Origin: Myxococcales bacterium
GTDB lineage: Bacteria > Myxococcota_A > Polyangia > Palsa-1104 > SHYY01
Reading direction: 5' to 3'
NCBI GenBank assembly: GCA_009692555.1
Contig: SHYY01000018.1
Span: 1-49,904 of the forward strand
DNA: 49,904 nucleotides
Shown in pieces: positions 16,073 to 24,123 of the stretch; the first letter of the stretch is position 1; every line of letters begins with the position of its first letter. The notes beneath the pieces were generated by a model. It did not search any database, was not told the DNA's origin, and worked only from the letters and a program-made list of their open reading frames with translations. The translations under genes and the position numbers were made by a program.

Positions 16073-16708
16073 TTACTCGGCGCGCCCGGTCCGGTTTAGC
16101 GCGGCCTCGGCGAGGAGGTGCTGCGCGCGCGCGGTGGCCTCGCGGGCATCGGCGGCGGCGCGGGCGGCCTCGGTGCGCGCCTCCTGCACGTCGCTGCGCG
16201 CGGTGCGAACCGTCGACTCGGCGTCCTGGCGTAGGGCGATCGCGGCGAGGCGCTCGCGGTCGAGCTCTTCGCGCAGCGCGGCGGCCTCGGAGCGCGCCAG
16301 GCGGGCGTCGGTGCGGGCGCGCTCCAGGTCCCCGGTGCGGGCCAGGTCCACCGTCGGTGGGGCGGCGGCGGGCGCCGGGCGAGGGCGCTCGAGCTCGATC
16401 ACCATCTCATCGATCCGGACCCGCAGCCCATCGGCCTCGCCGTGCAGCCGCACCACCTCGTCGCGCGCGGCGCGGGCGTCGGCGCGGGAGTCGGCCAGAG
16501 CCTGGGAGAGGCCGCGAAGCTCGTCGCCGGGGCTGATCGCCGGGGCCGCCGCGGCCGCCCGGGACTTCACCGTCAATCCCTTCGGCTTCGGGGACGGCCG
16601 TCTCTTCGCGGGCGCGCGCTTTTTCGCCGCCGCGCCGCGCTTCGCCCCGGCCTTCGCCTTCGCCGGCTGGCTGCTCTTCGTGCTCGCCTTCTTGCGTGCC
16701 GTTGCCAT
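16073..16708 (-). CDS. Histone H1-like / coiled-coil protein
   Basis: A 211-aa protein. Residues 1-50 are Lys/Ala/Pro-rich in the style of histone H1 or AlgP tails (ARKKASTKS, KRGAAAKKRAPAKRR) and should bind DNA non-specifically. Residues 60-205 are almost continuous Ala/Glu/Arg-rich helix (LRGLSQALADSRADARAARD) with heptad character, interrupted by a short PAPAAAPP stretch. The ATG at 16708 has GGAGGA 5 nt upstream, one of the few clear Shine-Dalgarno sites in this half of the window. A nucleoid-associated role is inference. Confidence 0.6.
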   Translation of the reverse strand: MATARKKASTKSSQPAKAKAGAKRGAAAKKRAPAKRRPSPKPKGLTVKSRAAAAAPAISPGDELRGLSQALADSRADARAARDEVVRLHGEADGLRVRIDEMVIELERPRPAPAAAPPTVDLARTGDLERARTDARLARSEAAALREELDRERLAAIALRQDAESTVRTARSDVQEARTEAARAAADAREATARAQHLLAEAALNRTGRAE

Positions 16709-17051
16709 GGTCCTCCGTCGCCAGCGAGCGCGCATCGTATCGCGGAGCGTCATCGCGATCCAGGCGGCGCTGCGGCGGGGGTGCGATCGCGGGCGGTCGG
16801 TGGATCGCTCCGGTCGCCCGGCCGTGCTCGGACGGGGCCCCGGCTCGCAGACTCGCCCCCGTCCTTGCGCGCGGCCAAGCGACCTTCGCTACCGATCACT
16901 GGGGATCACACCCCTGCGGCGGGGGTGTGATCGCCGACCCTCGGTGGAGGTATCCGCTGAGACCGGCCGCCCGCCCCCTCGGCGACGGCGACGGCGACGG
17001 CAACGGCAACTAAGCACCCCTCGGCGGTGGGCCGTGCTAAAGGAAGCCGCC
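16709..17051. other. 343-bp gap with repeats and a hairpin
   Basis: No convincing gene. It holds two direct copies of CTGCGGCGGGGGTG(C/T)GATCGC (from about 16770 and 16914), a perfect 11-bp hairpin at 16904-16932, a (GGCGAC)n tract near 16981-17010 followed by TAAGCACCCC, and the GTGCTAAAGG sequence just before trmB. Confidence 0.6.
16904..16932. terminator. Perfect 11-bp inverted repeat
   Basis: GATCACACCCC (16904-16914) pairs with GGGGTGTGATC (16922-16932) around a 7-nt loop. No T-run follows. It could be an operator or attenuator in the leader region between divergent genes. Confidence 0.4.
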
Positions 17052-17669
17052 GTGCGCCGGATCCGCAATCACGTCAACCCGCTCAAGACCGCCTACGCCA
17101 CCCCGCAGGCGCAACGGGTTGCGCTCCCCGAGGTGGGCGAGGTCGAGGTGGAGCTCGGGTGCGCCGACGCGCAGTTCCTCTTCCAGCGCGCCGCGGCGAA
17201 CCCCGGGGTGACCTGCCTCGGCGTCGAGATCCGCGAGGAGCTGGTCGACGACGTCAACCTGCGCGCCCGGGAGGGCGGCCTGCAAAACCTGAGGGCGGTG
17301 TTCGCCAACGTCAACGTCGACCTCGACGCGCTCCTCCCCGACCTGCGGATCGATCGCATCTTCCTGAACTTTCCCGACCCCTGGTTCAAGCGGCGCCACC
17401 ACAAGCGGCGCGTGCTCACCGACGAGGTGGTGGACGTGATCCACCGCAAGCTCGTGCCCGGCGGCGCGCTCCTGTTCCAGTCCGACGTGTTCGAGCTGGC
17501 GCTCGAGGCGATGGCCGTGCTCGAGGAGGCCGAGCTGCTCGCCAACGCGCGCGGGCCGTGGTCGTTCCTGAAGGCCGAGAACCCCTTCCAGGCGCGCTCG
17601 CTGCGCGAGGATCGTTGCGCCGCGCGGGGGATGGCGATCTGGCGGATGCTCTACACCAGGGCGGCGTAG
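17052..17669 (+). CDS. trmB: tRNA (guanine-N7)-methyltransferase
   Basis: A 205-aa SAM-dependent methyltransferase that makes m7G46 in tRNA. The SAM-binding motif reads VEVELGCADAQFLF (usually ExGxGxGxFL), followed by GVEIREELVDD. FPDPWFKRRHHKRRVL is the TrmB signature. The GTG start at 17052 is the first start before the conserved region, with AGGAAG 5 nt upstream. It is convergent with the esterase gene; the two 3' ends overlap by 19 bp inside a GCTCTAC/GTAGAGC inverted repeat. Confidence 0.88.
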   Translation: MRRIRNHVNPLKTAYATPQAQRVALPEVGEVEVELGCADAQFLFQRAAANPGVTCLGVEIREELVDDVNLRAREGGLQNLRAVFANVNVDLDALLPDLRIDRIFLNFPDPWFKRRHHKRRVLTDEVVDVIHRKLVPGGALLFQSDVFELALEAMAVLEEAELLANARGPWSFLKAENPFQARSLREDRCAARGMAIWRMLYTRAA

Positions 17670-17673
17670 AGCA
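17647..17673. terminator. Bidirectional hairpin over overlapping 3' ends
   Basis: TGCTCTAC (17647-17654) pairs with GTAGAGCA (17666-17673). Both stop codons of the convergent trmB and esterase genes fall inside it. Confidence 0.35.
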
Positions 17674-18652
17674 GCGGCAGCGAGACGTCGTACCGGTAGT
17701 TGATGCTCATGTGGGAGTCGTCGAACTCCTCGTGGTGGTGGGCGATCCCGAGGGTGCGCAGGCGGGCGGTGAAGATGCGCGCGCCGAGATCGAGGTAGTA
17801 CTCATCGCGGGTGCCGCACTCGACGTGCACGAGGCGCATCGCGCGGAGCGCCTCGACGTGCTTCGGGTCGTCCAGCATGCGCACCGGGTCGAGCGCCAGC
17901 CAGCGCGCCCACACCGACGGGTCGACCTCGCCGGTCTCGAGGTCGAAGGGCAGCGCGAACCCGTGGGGCGACGAGGCATCCGGCGAGTAGCAGGCCGCCA
18001 TCGCCAGGATCTCCATCGTCTCGATGAGATCGTCGGCGTACTTCTTCGGCGCCGCGTCGAAGTGCGCCAGGAAGCCCGCCACGCCGCCGTGCTTGCGGAG
18101 CGCGCGCACCACCTTCGGGAAGGAGAGGAGGTAGCCGTAGTCGAAGTAGAGATCGCCCGAGTGGGAAGCGACCGCGGAGATCAGCTCGGGGTGGCGCATC
18201 GCCTGCACGAGCGCGCCGTAGCCACCGGAGGATTTGCCCGCGACGCCGACCCGCCCGACGGGAAAGCGCTGCTTCAGCGACGGGAGGAGGTCCTGCCAGA
18301 GGTAGTCCTCGTAGCGCCCGGTGGCCAAGCTGTTGCGGTACTGCGAGCCGCCGTAGCGGGTGAAGCAGTCGGGGAGCGCGACGATCATCGGGCCGATCTT
18401 CCCGGCCGCGGCGAGCCGCTCCAGCCGCTGGCGGAGCCCCTCTTGCCACCGGTCGTCGGCGAGCAGCATCGCGCCGGTGCCGGTGTAGCCGGCGAGCAGG
18501 AAGAGCACCGGCAGCGGCGTGTCGCGATCGAGCACCGCCGGGACGAGGATCGGGAGATCGCGCGTCGCGGGATCGCCCAGCGGGTTGCCTGCGAGGGCGC
18601 GCGAAGGCACCGACAGGGTGTTGAGCTCGAAACGGACCGGGGTGGTGGCCAT
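17651..18652 (-). CDS. Alpha/beta-hydrolase, esterase D / enterochelin-esterase-like
   Basis: A 333-aa hydrolase. LPVLFLLAGYTGTG marks the early strand, VGVAGKSSGGYGALVQA the nucleophile elbow (GKSSGG) and FDDSHMSINYRYD the C-terminal catalytic histidine region. This matches the putative-esterase family of Fes and S-formylglutathione hydrolase types. The ATG at 18652 has a strong AAGGAGA site and follows the YaeQ-like stop by 20 bp, so it is the last gene of a three-gene operon. Substrate unknown. Confidence 0.8.
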   Translation of the reverse strand: MATTPVRFELNTLSVPSRALAGNPLGDPATRDLPILVPAVLDRDTPLPVLFLLAGYTGTGAMLLADDRWQEGLRQRLERLAAAGKIGPMIVALPDCFTRYGGSQYRNSLATGRYEDYLWQDLLPSLKQRFPVGRVGVAGKSSGGYGALVQAMRHPELISAVASHSGDLYFDYGYLLSFPKVVRALRKHGGVAGFLAHFDAAPKKYADDLIETMEILAMAACYSPDASSPHGFALPFDLETGEVDPSVWARWLALDPVRMLDDPKHVEALRAMRLVHVECGTRDEYYLDLGARIFTARLRTLGIAHHHEEFDDSHMSINYRYDVSLPLLYAALV

Positions 18653-18672
18653 GTCAGTCTCCTTGCACTTCT

Positions 18673-19218
18673 TCAACCTGCCTGGTTGCGCGCGACCGCG
18701 CCCTCGAAGGTTTCGCCGCCGGCGTCGATGTAGAGGTGATCCCCGACGACGGTCACCGCCCAGCTCTGCCGCCGCTCCTCGCGCGCAGCGAGCGCCGAGA
18801 CCAGCGCCGCGTCGACGGTCCACAGCGACACTTCGGCCGCGCGCTTCCATCCGGCGAGCTCGCCGCACAGCTCCTCGCGCCGCCTGGCGTCGGAGAACAC
18901 GGCATGGACCACCGCCCCCGGGTGATGCTGCACCACCTTGCGCAGCTTCTCGCCCTGCGCGGTGCCGCACTCGATCCAGGTCAGGAGCCGGCCCGTGAGA
19001 TCGTGGGTCCACAGATCCGCCGCGTCGGGCGTCGACAGCCCAGGGCCGAACGCGATGCGCTCCTCGTTGAGCAGGCACCACGCGAGCACGCGCAGGGCGA
19101 GGTGCTCGGCGCTCTCCGACGGGTGGCGCGCGGTCATCACCTTCTCCGTCGCCTCGCGCGCGCGGTCGACGTTCGAGAGCGCGATCCGGTACTCCATCCG
19201 CGTCGACGGGAGCGCCAC
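18673..19218 (-). CDS. YaeQ family protein
   Basis: A 181-aa protein recognised from SNVDRAREATEKVMTARHPS, ESAEHLALRVLAWCLL and DLWTHDLTGRLLTWIECG, the conserved core of YaeQ, a compact fold related to PD-(D/E)xK nucleases. Function in bacteria is unsettled. The GTG start at 19218 shares its first base with the TAG stop of the 82-aa upstream gene (TAGTG), so the two are translationally coupled. The chosen start gives normal family length. Confidence 0.8.
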   Translation of the reverse strand: MALPSTRMEYRIALSNVDRAREATEKVMTARHPSESAEHLALRVLAWCLLNEERIAFGPGLSTPDAADLWTHDLTGRLLTWIECGTAQGEKLRKVVQHHPGAVVHAVFSDARRREELCGELAGWKRAAEVSLWTVDAALVSALAAREERRQSWAVTVVGDHLYIDAGGETFEGAVARNQAG

Positions 19219-19466
19219 TACGGGCCACCTGGAGTGCCGCCCGGGGTGGGGTCGACCAGCTCGAAAAAAGCATCGATCGACTGGAGGAGCTGCTCGCGGA
19301 TCTCGGCGCGCGTCCCGCTCATCGTGTGGAGCGCCATCTCGTCCTGGCCCCCGTCGGGGCGTGGCACCGGCACGTGGAGGTGGGCGGCGCCCTCGCTGGC
19401 GCGGCCGGTGAACAGCCGGAGGCCGTACACCAGGGTGAGCTGCTCGCGGACCAGCTTGAGCGCCAT
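19218..19466 (-). CDS. Small hypothetical protein (82 aa)
   Basis: An 82-aa soluble protein starting MALKLVREQLTLVYGLRL and containing an amphipathic helix (IREQLLQSIDAFFELVD). No family recognised. It is supported as a gene by a TATCCT -10 exactly 6 nt before its ATG and by the one-base overlap with the YaeQ-like gene. First gene of the operon 82-aa protein, YaeQ-like, esterase. Confidence 0.6.
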   Translation of the reverse strand: MALKLVREQLTLVYGLRLFTGRASEGAAHLHVPVPRPDGGQDEMALHTMSGTRAEIREQLLQSIDAFFELVDPTPGGTPGGP

Positions 19467-19472
19467 CGGGCG

Positions 19473-19497
19473 AGGATAGCGGAATCCGTGCTAGTCT
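19473..19497. promoter_or_regulatory. Back-to-back promoters of 82-aa and diguanylate cyclase genes
   Basis: TATCCT (19478-19473, minus) lies 6 nt before the 82-aa gene. TAGTCT (19492-19497, plus), in GTGCTAGTCT, lies 20 nt before the diguanylate cyclase start. The -10 elements are only 13 bp apart, so polymerases at the two sites should exclude each other. Confidence 0.5.
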
Positions 19498-19517
19498 CAA
19501 CCGCCGAGCCCGCCCCC

Positions 19518-20453
19518 TTGAGCGAACCGCCGCACACCGTCCTGGTCGTCGACGACAACCGCGTGAGCCGCGACCAGCTCGCGACCATGGTGGAGGCGCT
19601 CGGATACCGCGCGGTGACCGCCGATGGTGGGCTCGAGGGACTGCGGGTGGTGCGCGAGGCGCAGCCGTCGCTGGTGCTGCTCGATCTCGTGATGCCCGAC
19701 TTCGACGGCTACAAGGTCGCGGCCGCGATCAAGGCCCAGCCGCGCTTCGTGCCGGTGATCCTGCTGACCGGCGCGAGCGATCTCGAATCGAAGCGGCGCG
19801 GTCAGGCCGCGGGCGCCGATGACTTCCTGACCAAGCCGGTCCATCAAGTCGAGCTGCAGATCCGGATCGCCGCGATGATCCGGATCCGCGCGCTCACCGA
19901 GGCGCTCGACGCCGCCAATCGCCGCCTCGCCGAGCTGGCCGACACCGACGCGCTGACCGGGATCGCCAACCGCCGCCGCTTCGACCAGCTGATCGCCACG
20001 GAGTTCGAGCGCTGCCAGCGCTACCAGCGCCCGCTCTCGGTGCTCACCCTCGACATCGATCACTTCAAGAAGGTCAACGACACGCACGGCCACGCCATCG
20101 GCGACGACGTGCTGAAGGTGGTCGCGGGGGTGGTGGCGAAGTCGCTGCGCACCAGCGACCACATGGCGCGGACCGGCGGCGAGGAGTTCGTGGTGCTGGC
20201 CCCGGAATCGAATCCGTCCGGCGCGCTCGCGCTCGGAGAGCGCCTCCGGCGGCGGGTCGAGGGGCTCTCGGTGGCCACGCCGAGCGGCTCGCTCCAGGTG
20301 ACCATCTCCGTCGGGGTGGTGGCGTGGGACGGGGTCGGGGTGATCGACAGCCCGGGCCTCCTCAAGGCCTCCGACGACGCGCTCTACCAGGCGAAGGAGA
20401 AGGGGCGAAACCGGGTCGTGCTGGCGCTCGTGCGCGGCGAAGCGCCCAAGTAG
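19518..20453 (+). CDS. Response regulator with diguanylate cyclase (REC-GGDEF)
   Basis: A 311-aa protein if the TTG at 19518 is used (an upstream GTG at 19487 overlaps the promoter). REC domain: VLVVDDNRV acidic pair, LLDLVMPDFDG phospho-acceptor Asp, LLTGAS and DFLTKP. After a linker helix comes the GGDEF domain with DTDALTGIANRRRFD and the intact GGEEF active site; RTSD five residues earlier is the inhibitory I-site (RxxD). So it should make cyclic di-GMP on phosphorylation and be feedback-inhibited. No kinase gene is adjacent. fdhD starts 3 bp after its stop. Confidence 0.9.
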   Translation: MSEPPHTVLVVDDNRVSRDQLATMVEALGYRAVTADGGLEGLRVVREAQPSLVLLDLVMPDFDGYKVAAAIKAQPRFVPVILLTGASDLESKRRGQAAGADDFLTKPVHQVELQIRIAAMIRIRALTEALDAANRRLAELADTDALTGIANRRRFDQLIATEFERCQRYQRPLSVLTLDIDHFKKVNDTHGHAIGDDVLKVVAGVVAKSLRTSDHMARTGGEEFVVLAPESNPSGALALGERLRRRVEGLSVATPSGSLQVTISVGVVAWDGVGVIDSPGLLKASDDALYQAKEKGRNRVVLALVRGEAPK

Positions 20454-20456
20454 TCC

Positions 20457-21299
20457 ATGGAACCGGAGGCGGCGCGGGAGCCGGCATCGTCGGACGCTTC
20501 GGTGCGGGACGCCCGGGTGGTGCGCGTGCGCGGCGGCGAGACCTGCGCGGTGAGCGATCGGATCGCCGTCGAGGCGCCGCTCGAACTGCGCGTCGGCGGG
20601 AAGCCGCTGACGGTGATGATGCGCACGCCCGGTCACGACGAGGAGCTGGCCGCCGGCTTCCTCTTCACCGAGGGGATCATCCACCGCGCGGCCGATCTGC
20701 GTTCGCTCACACGGCCCCAGGGTCTCGTCGGTGACGAGGCGGGCAACGTGCTCGCGATCGACCTCGCGTCGTCGCTGGTGAAGCTCGGGACGGGGCAGCG
20801 GAGCTTCTACGCCTCGTCGAGCTGCGGGGTGTGCGGCAAGACCAGCATCGCCTCGCTGCGCTTCGACTCCCCGAAGGTCTCCTCGCCCCTGCGGGTGCGG
20901 CGGAAGGTGCTGCGCGCGCTGCCGGAGCGTCTCCGCGCGGCCCAGTCCGGGTTCGCCGAGACCGGCGGGCTCCACGCCTCGGGACTGTTCGACGCCGACG
21001 GGGCCTTGATCGATGCCCGGGAGGACGTCGGGCGCCACAACGCGCTCGACAAGCTGGTCGGCCAGGCGCTCCTCGCGGGCAGGCTGCCCCTCTCGTCGAC
21101 GCTGCTGCTGGTCTCGGGCCGGGTGAGCTTCGAGCTGGTGCAGAAGGCGATCGCCGCGGGTGTGCCGGTGCTGGCCGCGGTGTCGGCGCCCTCGTCGCTG
21201 GCGGTCGATCTGGCGGAGCGCTACGGAGTGACGCTGATCGGGTTCCTGCGCGGCGACGGGATGAACCTGTACGCGCATCCGGAGCGGGTGATCGCGTAG
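20457..21299 (+). CDS. fdhD: Formate dehydrogenase accessory sulfurtransferase
   Basis: A 280-aa FdhD, which passes sulfur from a cysteine desulfurase to the molybdenum cofactor of formate dehydrogenase. The catalytic loop SSSCGVCGK is intact, and the C-terminus has the family-typical LVSGRVSFELVQKA and GFLRGDGMNLY. It begins 3 bp after the diguanylate cyclase stop and is presumably co-transcribed. No formate dehydrogenase structural gene lies in the window. Confidence 0.92.
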   Translation: MEPEAAREPASSDASVRDARVVRVRGGETCAVSDRIAVEAPLELRVGGKPLTVMMRTPGHDEELAAGFLFTEGIIHRAADLRSLTRPQGLVGDEAGNVLAIDLASSLVKLGTGQRSFYASSSCGVCGKTSIASLRFDSPKVSSPLRVRRKVLRALPERLRAAQSGFAETGGLHASGLFDADGALIDAREDVGRHNALDKLVGQALLAGRLPLSSTLLLVSGRVSFELVQKAIAAGVPVLAAVSAPSSLAVDLAERYGVTLIGFLRGDGMNLYAHPERVIA

Positions 21300-21311
21300 C
21301 GCCCAGGGCGA

Positions 21312-21341
21312 TTGACAGGCGACCCGGGAGGGTGCTAAGCG
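21312..21341 (+). promoter_or_regulatory. Promoter with consensus -35
   Basis: TTGACA at 21312-21317, an 18-nt spacer and TAAGCG at 21336-21341 within GGTGCTAAG. It lies 7 nt before the ATG at 21349. The best -35 in the window. Confidence 0.6.
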
Positions 21342-21348
21342 GCTCGCC

Positions 21349-21822
21349 ATGCTCACCCGCTACACTGATCGTCTGCGCTTCCTCGTGAACGAAGCCCTCT
21401 CGTCGGAGCGCGGCAACCAGCTTCGCCCGGTGAAGGTGCTGCGGGAGGTGCTCGGCACGGCCAACGACCTCGTCGGGCGCCCCTTCTGCTCCATCGAGGA
21501 GCTTGACCGTCGACGCAGCCGGGGCGCACCGGTAGTGGTCGTCGAGGCGCCGAAGAAGCGCGAGCCCGCGCCGGTGATGCTCTACTTCGACGGCAAGGAC
21601 CACCGCACCAAGAAGAAGATGGAAGAGCTGCTCCAGGGCCGGGACGTGCCCTTCCAGGTGCTCGACTGCACTGACGACGAGGCCACCCGATCCTGGGCCC
21701 TCGCGACGGCAAAACTCCCCGAATTTCCACTGCTTTTCATCGCCGGGGAGCCGATCGGCGGGCTGCACGAGCTGACCGCCCTCGATGTCAACGGCGGCCT
21801 CGCCCGCCGCGTTTTCGGCTAG
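21349..21822 (+). CDS. Thioredoxin/glutaredoxin-fold protein without CxxC
   Basis: A 157-aa protein. Residues 75-157 (APVMLYFDGKDHRTKKKMEE, FPLLFIAGEPIGGLHEL) follow the glutaredoxin layout: a strand, the active-site loop, a helix, then the PxxFIxGxxIGG motif. The loop reads DGKDHR where CxxC would be, so disulphide chemistry is lost. The N-terminal 70 residues are not recognised. A consensus promoter ends 7 nt before the ATG. A structural or glutathione-binding role is inference. Confidence 0.65.
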   Translation: MLTRYTDRLRFLVNEALSSERGNQLRPVKVLREVLGTANDLVGRPFCSIEELDRRRSRGAPVVVVEAPKKREPAPVMLYFDGKDHRTKKKMEELLQGRDVPFQVLDCTDDEATRSWALATAKLPEFPLLFIAGEPIGGLHELTALDVNGGLARRVFG

Positions 21823-21874
21823 AGCAACCGGTTTCGCAGCCGTCACTTTCGCTTCCCCGGCGCCGCCGCTGTGC

Positions 21875-21880
21875 TAGCAT
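21875..21880 (+). promoter_or_regulatory. -10 element upstream of membrane protein gene
   Basis: TAGCAT in GTGCTAGCAT. A GTG codon follows after exactly 6 nt at 21887, in frame with the downstream ATG at 21935, so a leaderless start is possible. Confidence 0.5.
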
Positions 21881-21886
21881 CTCGCC

Positions 21887-22789
21887 GTGCGGCCCGGAAT
21901 GGGCCCACCCCACACCCGACGGGAGCAAGGACACATGGCCAGCGAGAACGACGGCAGCAACTCGACGAAGATCTGGGACATCGCCACCGTGGCGCTGATG
22001 GCGGTGGTGCTGGTCATGGCGTTCAGCGACGCCACACGGCCCTACGCGATCGGGATCGGCGTGTTCGTTCCGATGGGGCTCGGCGTGATCGCCGGCCTGC
22101 TCGCGATCATCGATGGCTTCGTCAAGGGCGGCAAGTCGGACGCGGGCGCCGCGACGATCATCCTCGACGTCGGGATGGTGCTGCTGGTGATCGCGGTGAT
22201 CGGCCTGGCGATCAGCCCCGGGACCCGGCCGCTGGCGATCGCGATTGGCATCTTCGTCCCCGCCGGCGGTGGGCTCATCGCCACGCTGGTCGGCATGGTC
22301 GACTACATCCTGAAGCACGGCACCTCGAAGGACGACAAGAACTTCAGCTCGCTCGCTCCCGAGGAGGAGCGGAGCTTCCTCGGCCACGAGCGCTTCATGC
22401 GCGCCAACGAGGGTCGGGCGAACCTGATCGGCTTCGGCTCGGCGGGCGCGCTGTTCGTGGTCGGAATGGTGGTCACCCTCGGCCTCTACACCCCATGCTT
22501 CAAGTTCTGCCAGCACGCGCCGAGCGGGTGCAAGACCGAGGCGCAGCTCTCCGCCTTCAAGGCCTCGTGCCAGACCTCCTGCGCCAACCTCGAGAAGATG
22601 GCGGGTCTCCAGATCTCGAGGGCGCAGCCCGGGCTGGAGAAGGAGAGGCGGCTGGCGATGGAGCCGGTGTCGGGAACCGAGTTCGTCCAGGCGCTCGAGG
22701 CGTGCAGCTTCGCCAACGGAGCCGGCTCGACCTGCGAGAAGGTGGTCGAGAAGGCGATCAGCATGGGCCTGTGGTGCGAAGAGAAGTAG
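21887..22789 (+). CDS. Integral membrane protein, unknown function
   Basis: A 300-aa protein from the GTG at 21887 or 284 aa from the ATG at 21935. The GTG is 6 nt from a -10 element, the pattern of leaderless genes here; the ATG has AAGGA upstream. It has about four hydrophobic segments in the first half arranged as two similar pairs (AIGIGVFVPMGLGVIAGLLA and AIAIGIFVPAGGGLIATLVG), then a soluble stretch, one more helix (LFVVGMVVTLGL) and a C-terminal Cys-rich domain (CFKFCQH, CKTEAQ, CQTSCANL). The internal repeat suggests duplication. bioA starts within its last codons. Confidence 0.6.
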   Translation: MRPGMGPPHTRREQGHMASENDGSNSTKIWDIATVALMAVVLVMAFSDATRPYAIGIGVFVPMGLGVIAGLLAIIDGFVKGGKSDAGAATIILDVGMVLLVIAVIGLAISPGTRPLAIAIGIFVPAGGGLIATLVGMVDYILKHGTSKDDKNFSSLAPEEERSFLGHERFMRANEGRANLIGFGSAGALFVVGMVVTLGLYTPCFKFCQHAPSGCKTEAQLSAFKASCQTSCANLEKMAGLQISRAQPGLEKERRLAMEPVSGTEFVQALEACSFANGAGSTCEKVVEKAISMGLWCEEK

Positions 22790-24123
22790 CAGGTCCTTCG
22801 ACTCTCTCCCGCGACGCGATCGTCGCCCTCGACAAGCAGCACGTCTGGCATCCCTACACCGCGATGGAGGAGTACATCGCCAGCGGCGCACCGCTGGTGA
22901 TCGAGCGCGCCGAAGGGGCGCGGCTGCATGACGCCGACGGGCGCGTGTTCCTCGACGGAAACGCATCGTGGTGGGTGGCCGCGCTCGGCCATCGCCACCC
23001 GCGGCTCCTGCGCGCCCTCGCCCGCCAGGCGGAGACGCTCGGCCACACTTCGCTCGCCGGGGTGACCCACGCGCCGGCGGCGCTGCTGGCCCGCGATCTG
23101 TGCGCGGTGGCTCCTCTTGGGCTGACCCGGGTGCTGTTCTCCGACGACGGCTCGACGGCGGTGGAGGCGGCGCTGAAGATCGCGGTGCAGTTCTTCGGGC
23201 AGAACGGGCGGCCCGAGAAGCGCCGCTTCGTCGCGCTCGACGGGGCGTTCCACGGCGACACCGCGGGCGCGGTCAGCCTCGGCGGGGTGGAGGTGTTCCG
23301 GCGCCACTTCGGGGCGCTGCTGTTCGACGTGGTGCGCGTCGCCTCTCCGGCGCCTGCCGACGAGGAGGACGGCGAGGCGTGGCGTCGTGCCTTCGCCGCC
23401 GTCGAGGAGCTGCTCGCCACGTCGGCGCACGAGATCGCGGCGGTGGTGGTGGAGCCGATCGTCCAGGGCGCCGCCGGAATGCGCGCGTACGCTCCGCGCT
23501 ACCTCGCTGCGCTGCGGGCGCTCACCGCGCGCCTCGACGTGCTGCTGATCGCCGACGAGGTCTTCACCGGCTACGGCCGCACCGGGCCGATGTGGGGGTG
23601 TGATCACGCCGACGTCGCGCCCGATCTCCTGTGTACGGCCAAGGGCTTCTCGGGCGGTCTCCTGCCGATGGCGGCAACGCTGGCGAGCGAGCGCCTCTTC
23701 GACGGCTTCCGCGGTGGCCGCGAGCGCGCGCTGCTCCATGGCCACAGCTTCACCGGCAATCCGCTCGGCGCGGCGGTGGCGCGCGAGGTGCTCGCGATCT
23801 ACCGCGACGAGGACGTGCTCGGCCAGGTCGCCCGGAAGGCGCCGCGCCTCGCCGCTACCGTGGCCGAGCTGCGCGGACGGCCGGGCGTTCTCCGGGTCCG
23901 GCAGATCGGGATGATCGCCGCGGTGGACCTCCTCCCGTCGTCGACGCGCGGCGGCTACCTCGGCGAGGCGGGCTGGCGCGTCTACGAGCAGGGGCTCTCT
24001 CGCGGCGCCCTCCTCCGCCCGCTCGGCGACACCGCCTACCTCACGCCGCCGCTGACCATCTCCGACGGCGATCTGGACCAGCTGTGCGGGATCTTCGTCG
24101 ACTCGGTGCGAGCCGCTACATGA
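22774..24123 (+). CDS. bioA: Adenosylmethionine-8-amino-7-oxononanoate aminotransferase
   Basis: About 449 aa; PLP-dependent class III aminotransferase converting KAPA to DAPA in biotin synthesis. HVWHPYTAM, FSDDGSTAVEAALKIA, GAFHGDTAGAVS, DEVFTGYGRTG, the PLP lysine in AKGFSGGLLPMAAT and HGHSFTGNPLG are all intact. No ATG is available; two adjacent GTG codons (22771, 22774) overlap the end of the membrane protein gene, so the start is uncertain and translation is probably coupled. No other bio genes lie in the window. It overlaps the convergent zinc-ribbon gene by 8 bp. Confidence 0.88.
   Translation: MRREVAGPSTLSRDAIVALDKQHVWHPYTAMEEYIASGAPLVIERAEGARLHDADGRVFLDGNASWWVAALGHRHPRLLRALARQAETLGHTSLAGVTHAPAALLARDLCAVAPLGLTRVLFSDDGSTAVEAALKIAVQFFGQNGRPEKRRFVALDGAFHGDTAGAVSLGGVEVFRRHFGALLFDVVRVASPAPADEEDGEAWRRAFAAVEELLATSAHEIAAVVVEPIVQGAAGMRAYAPRYLAALRALTARLDVLLIADEVFTGYGRTGPMWGCDHADVAPDLLCTAKGFSGGLLPMAATLASERLFDGFRGGRERALLHGHSFTGNPLGAAVAREVLAIYRDEDVLGQVARKAPRLAATVAELRGRPGVLRVRQIGMIAAVDLLPSSTRGGYLGEAGWRVYEQGLSRGALLRPLGDTAYLTPPLTISDGDLDQLCGIFVDSVRAAT

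Noticed and set aside
16981..17051. tRNA or small RNA before trmB
   Set aside because: No cloverleaf or conserved tRNA bases; the sequence is a microsatellite and promoter-like bases.
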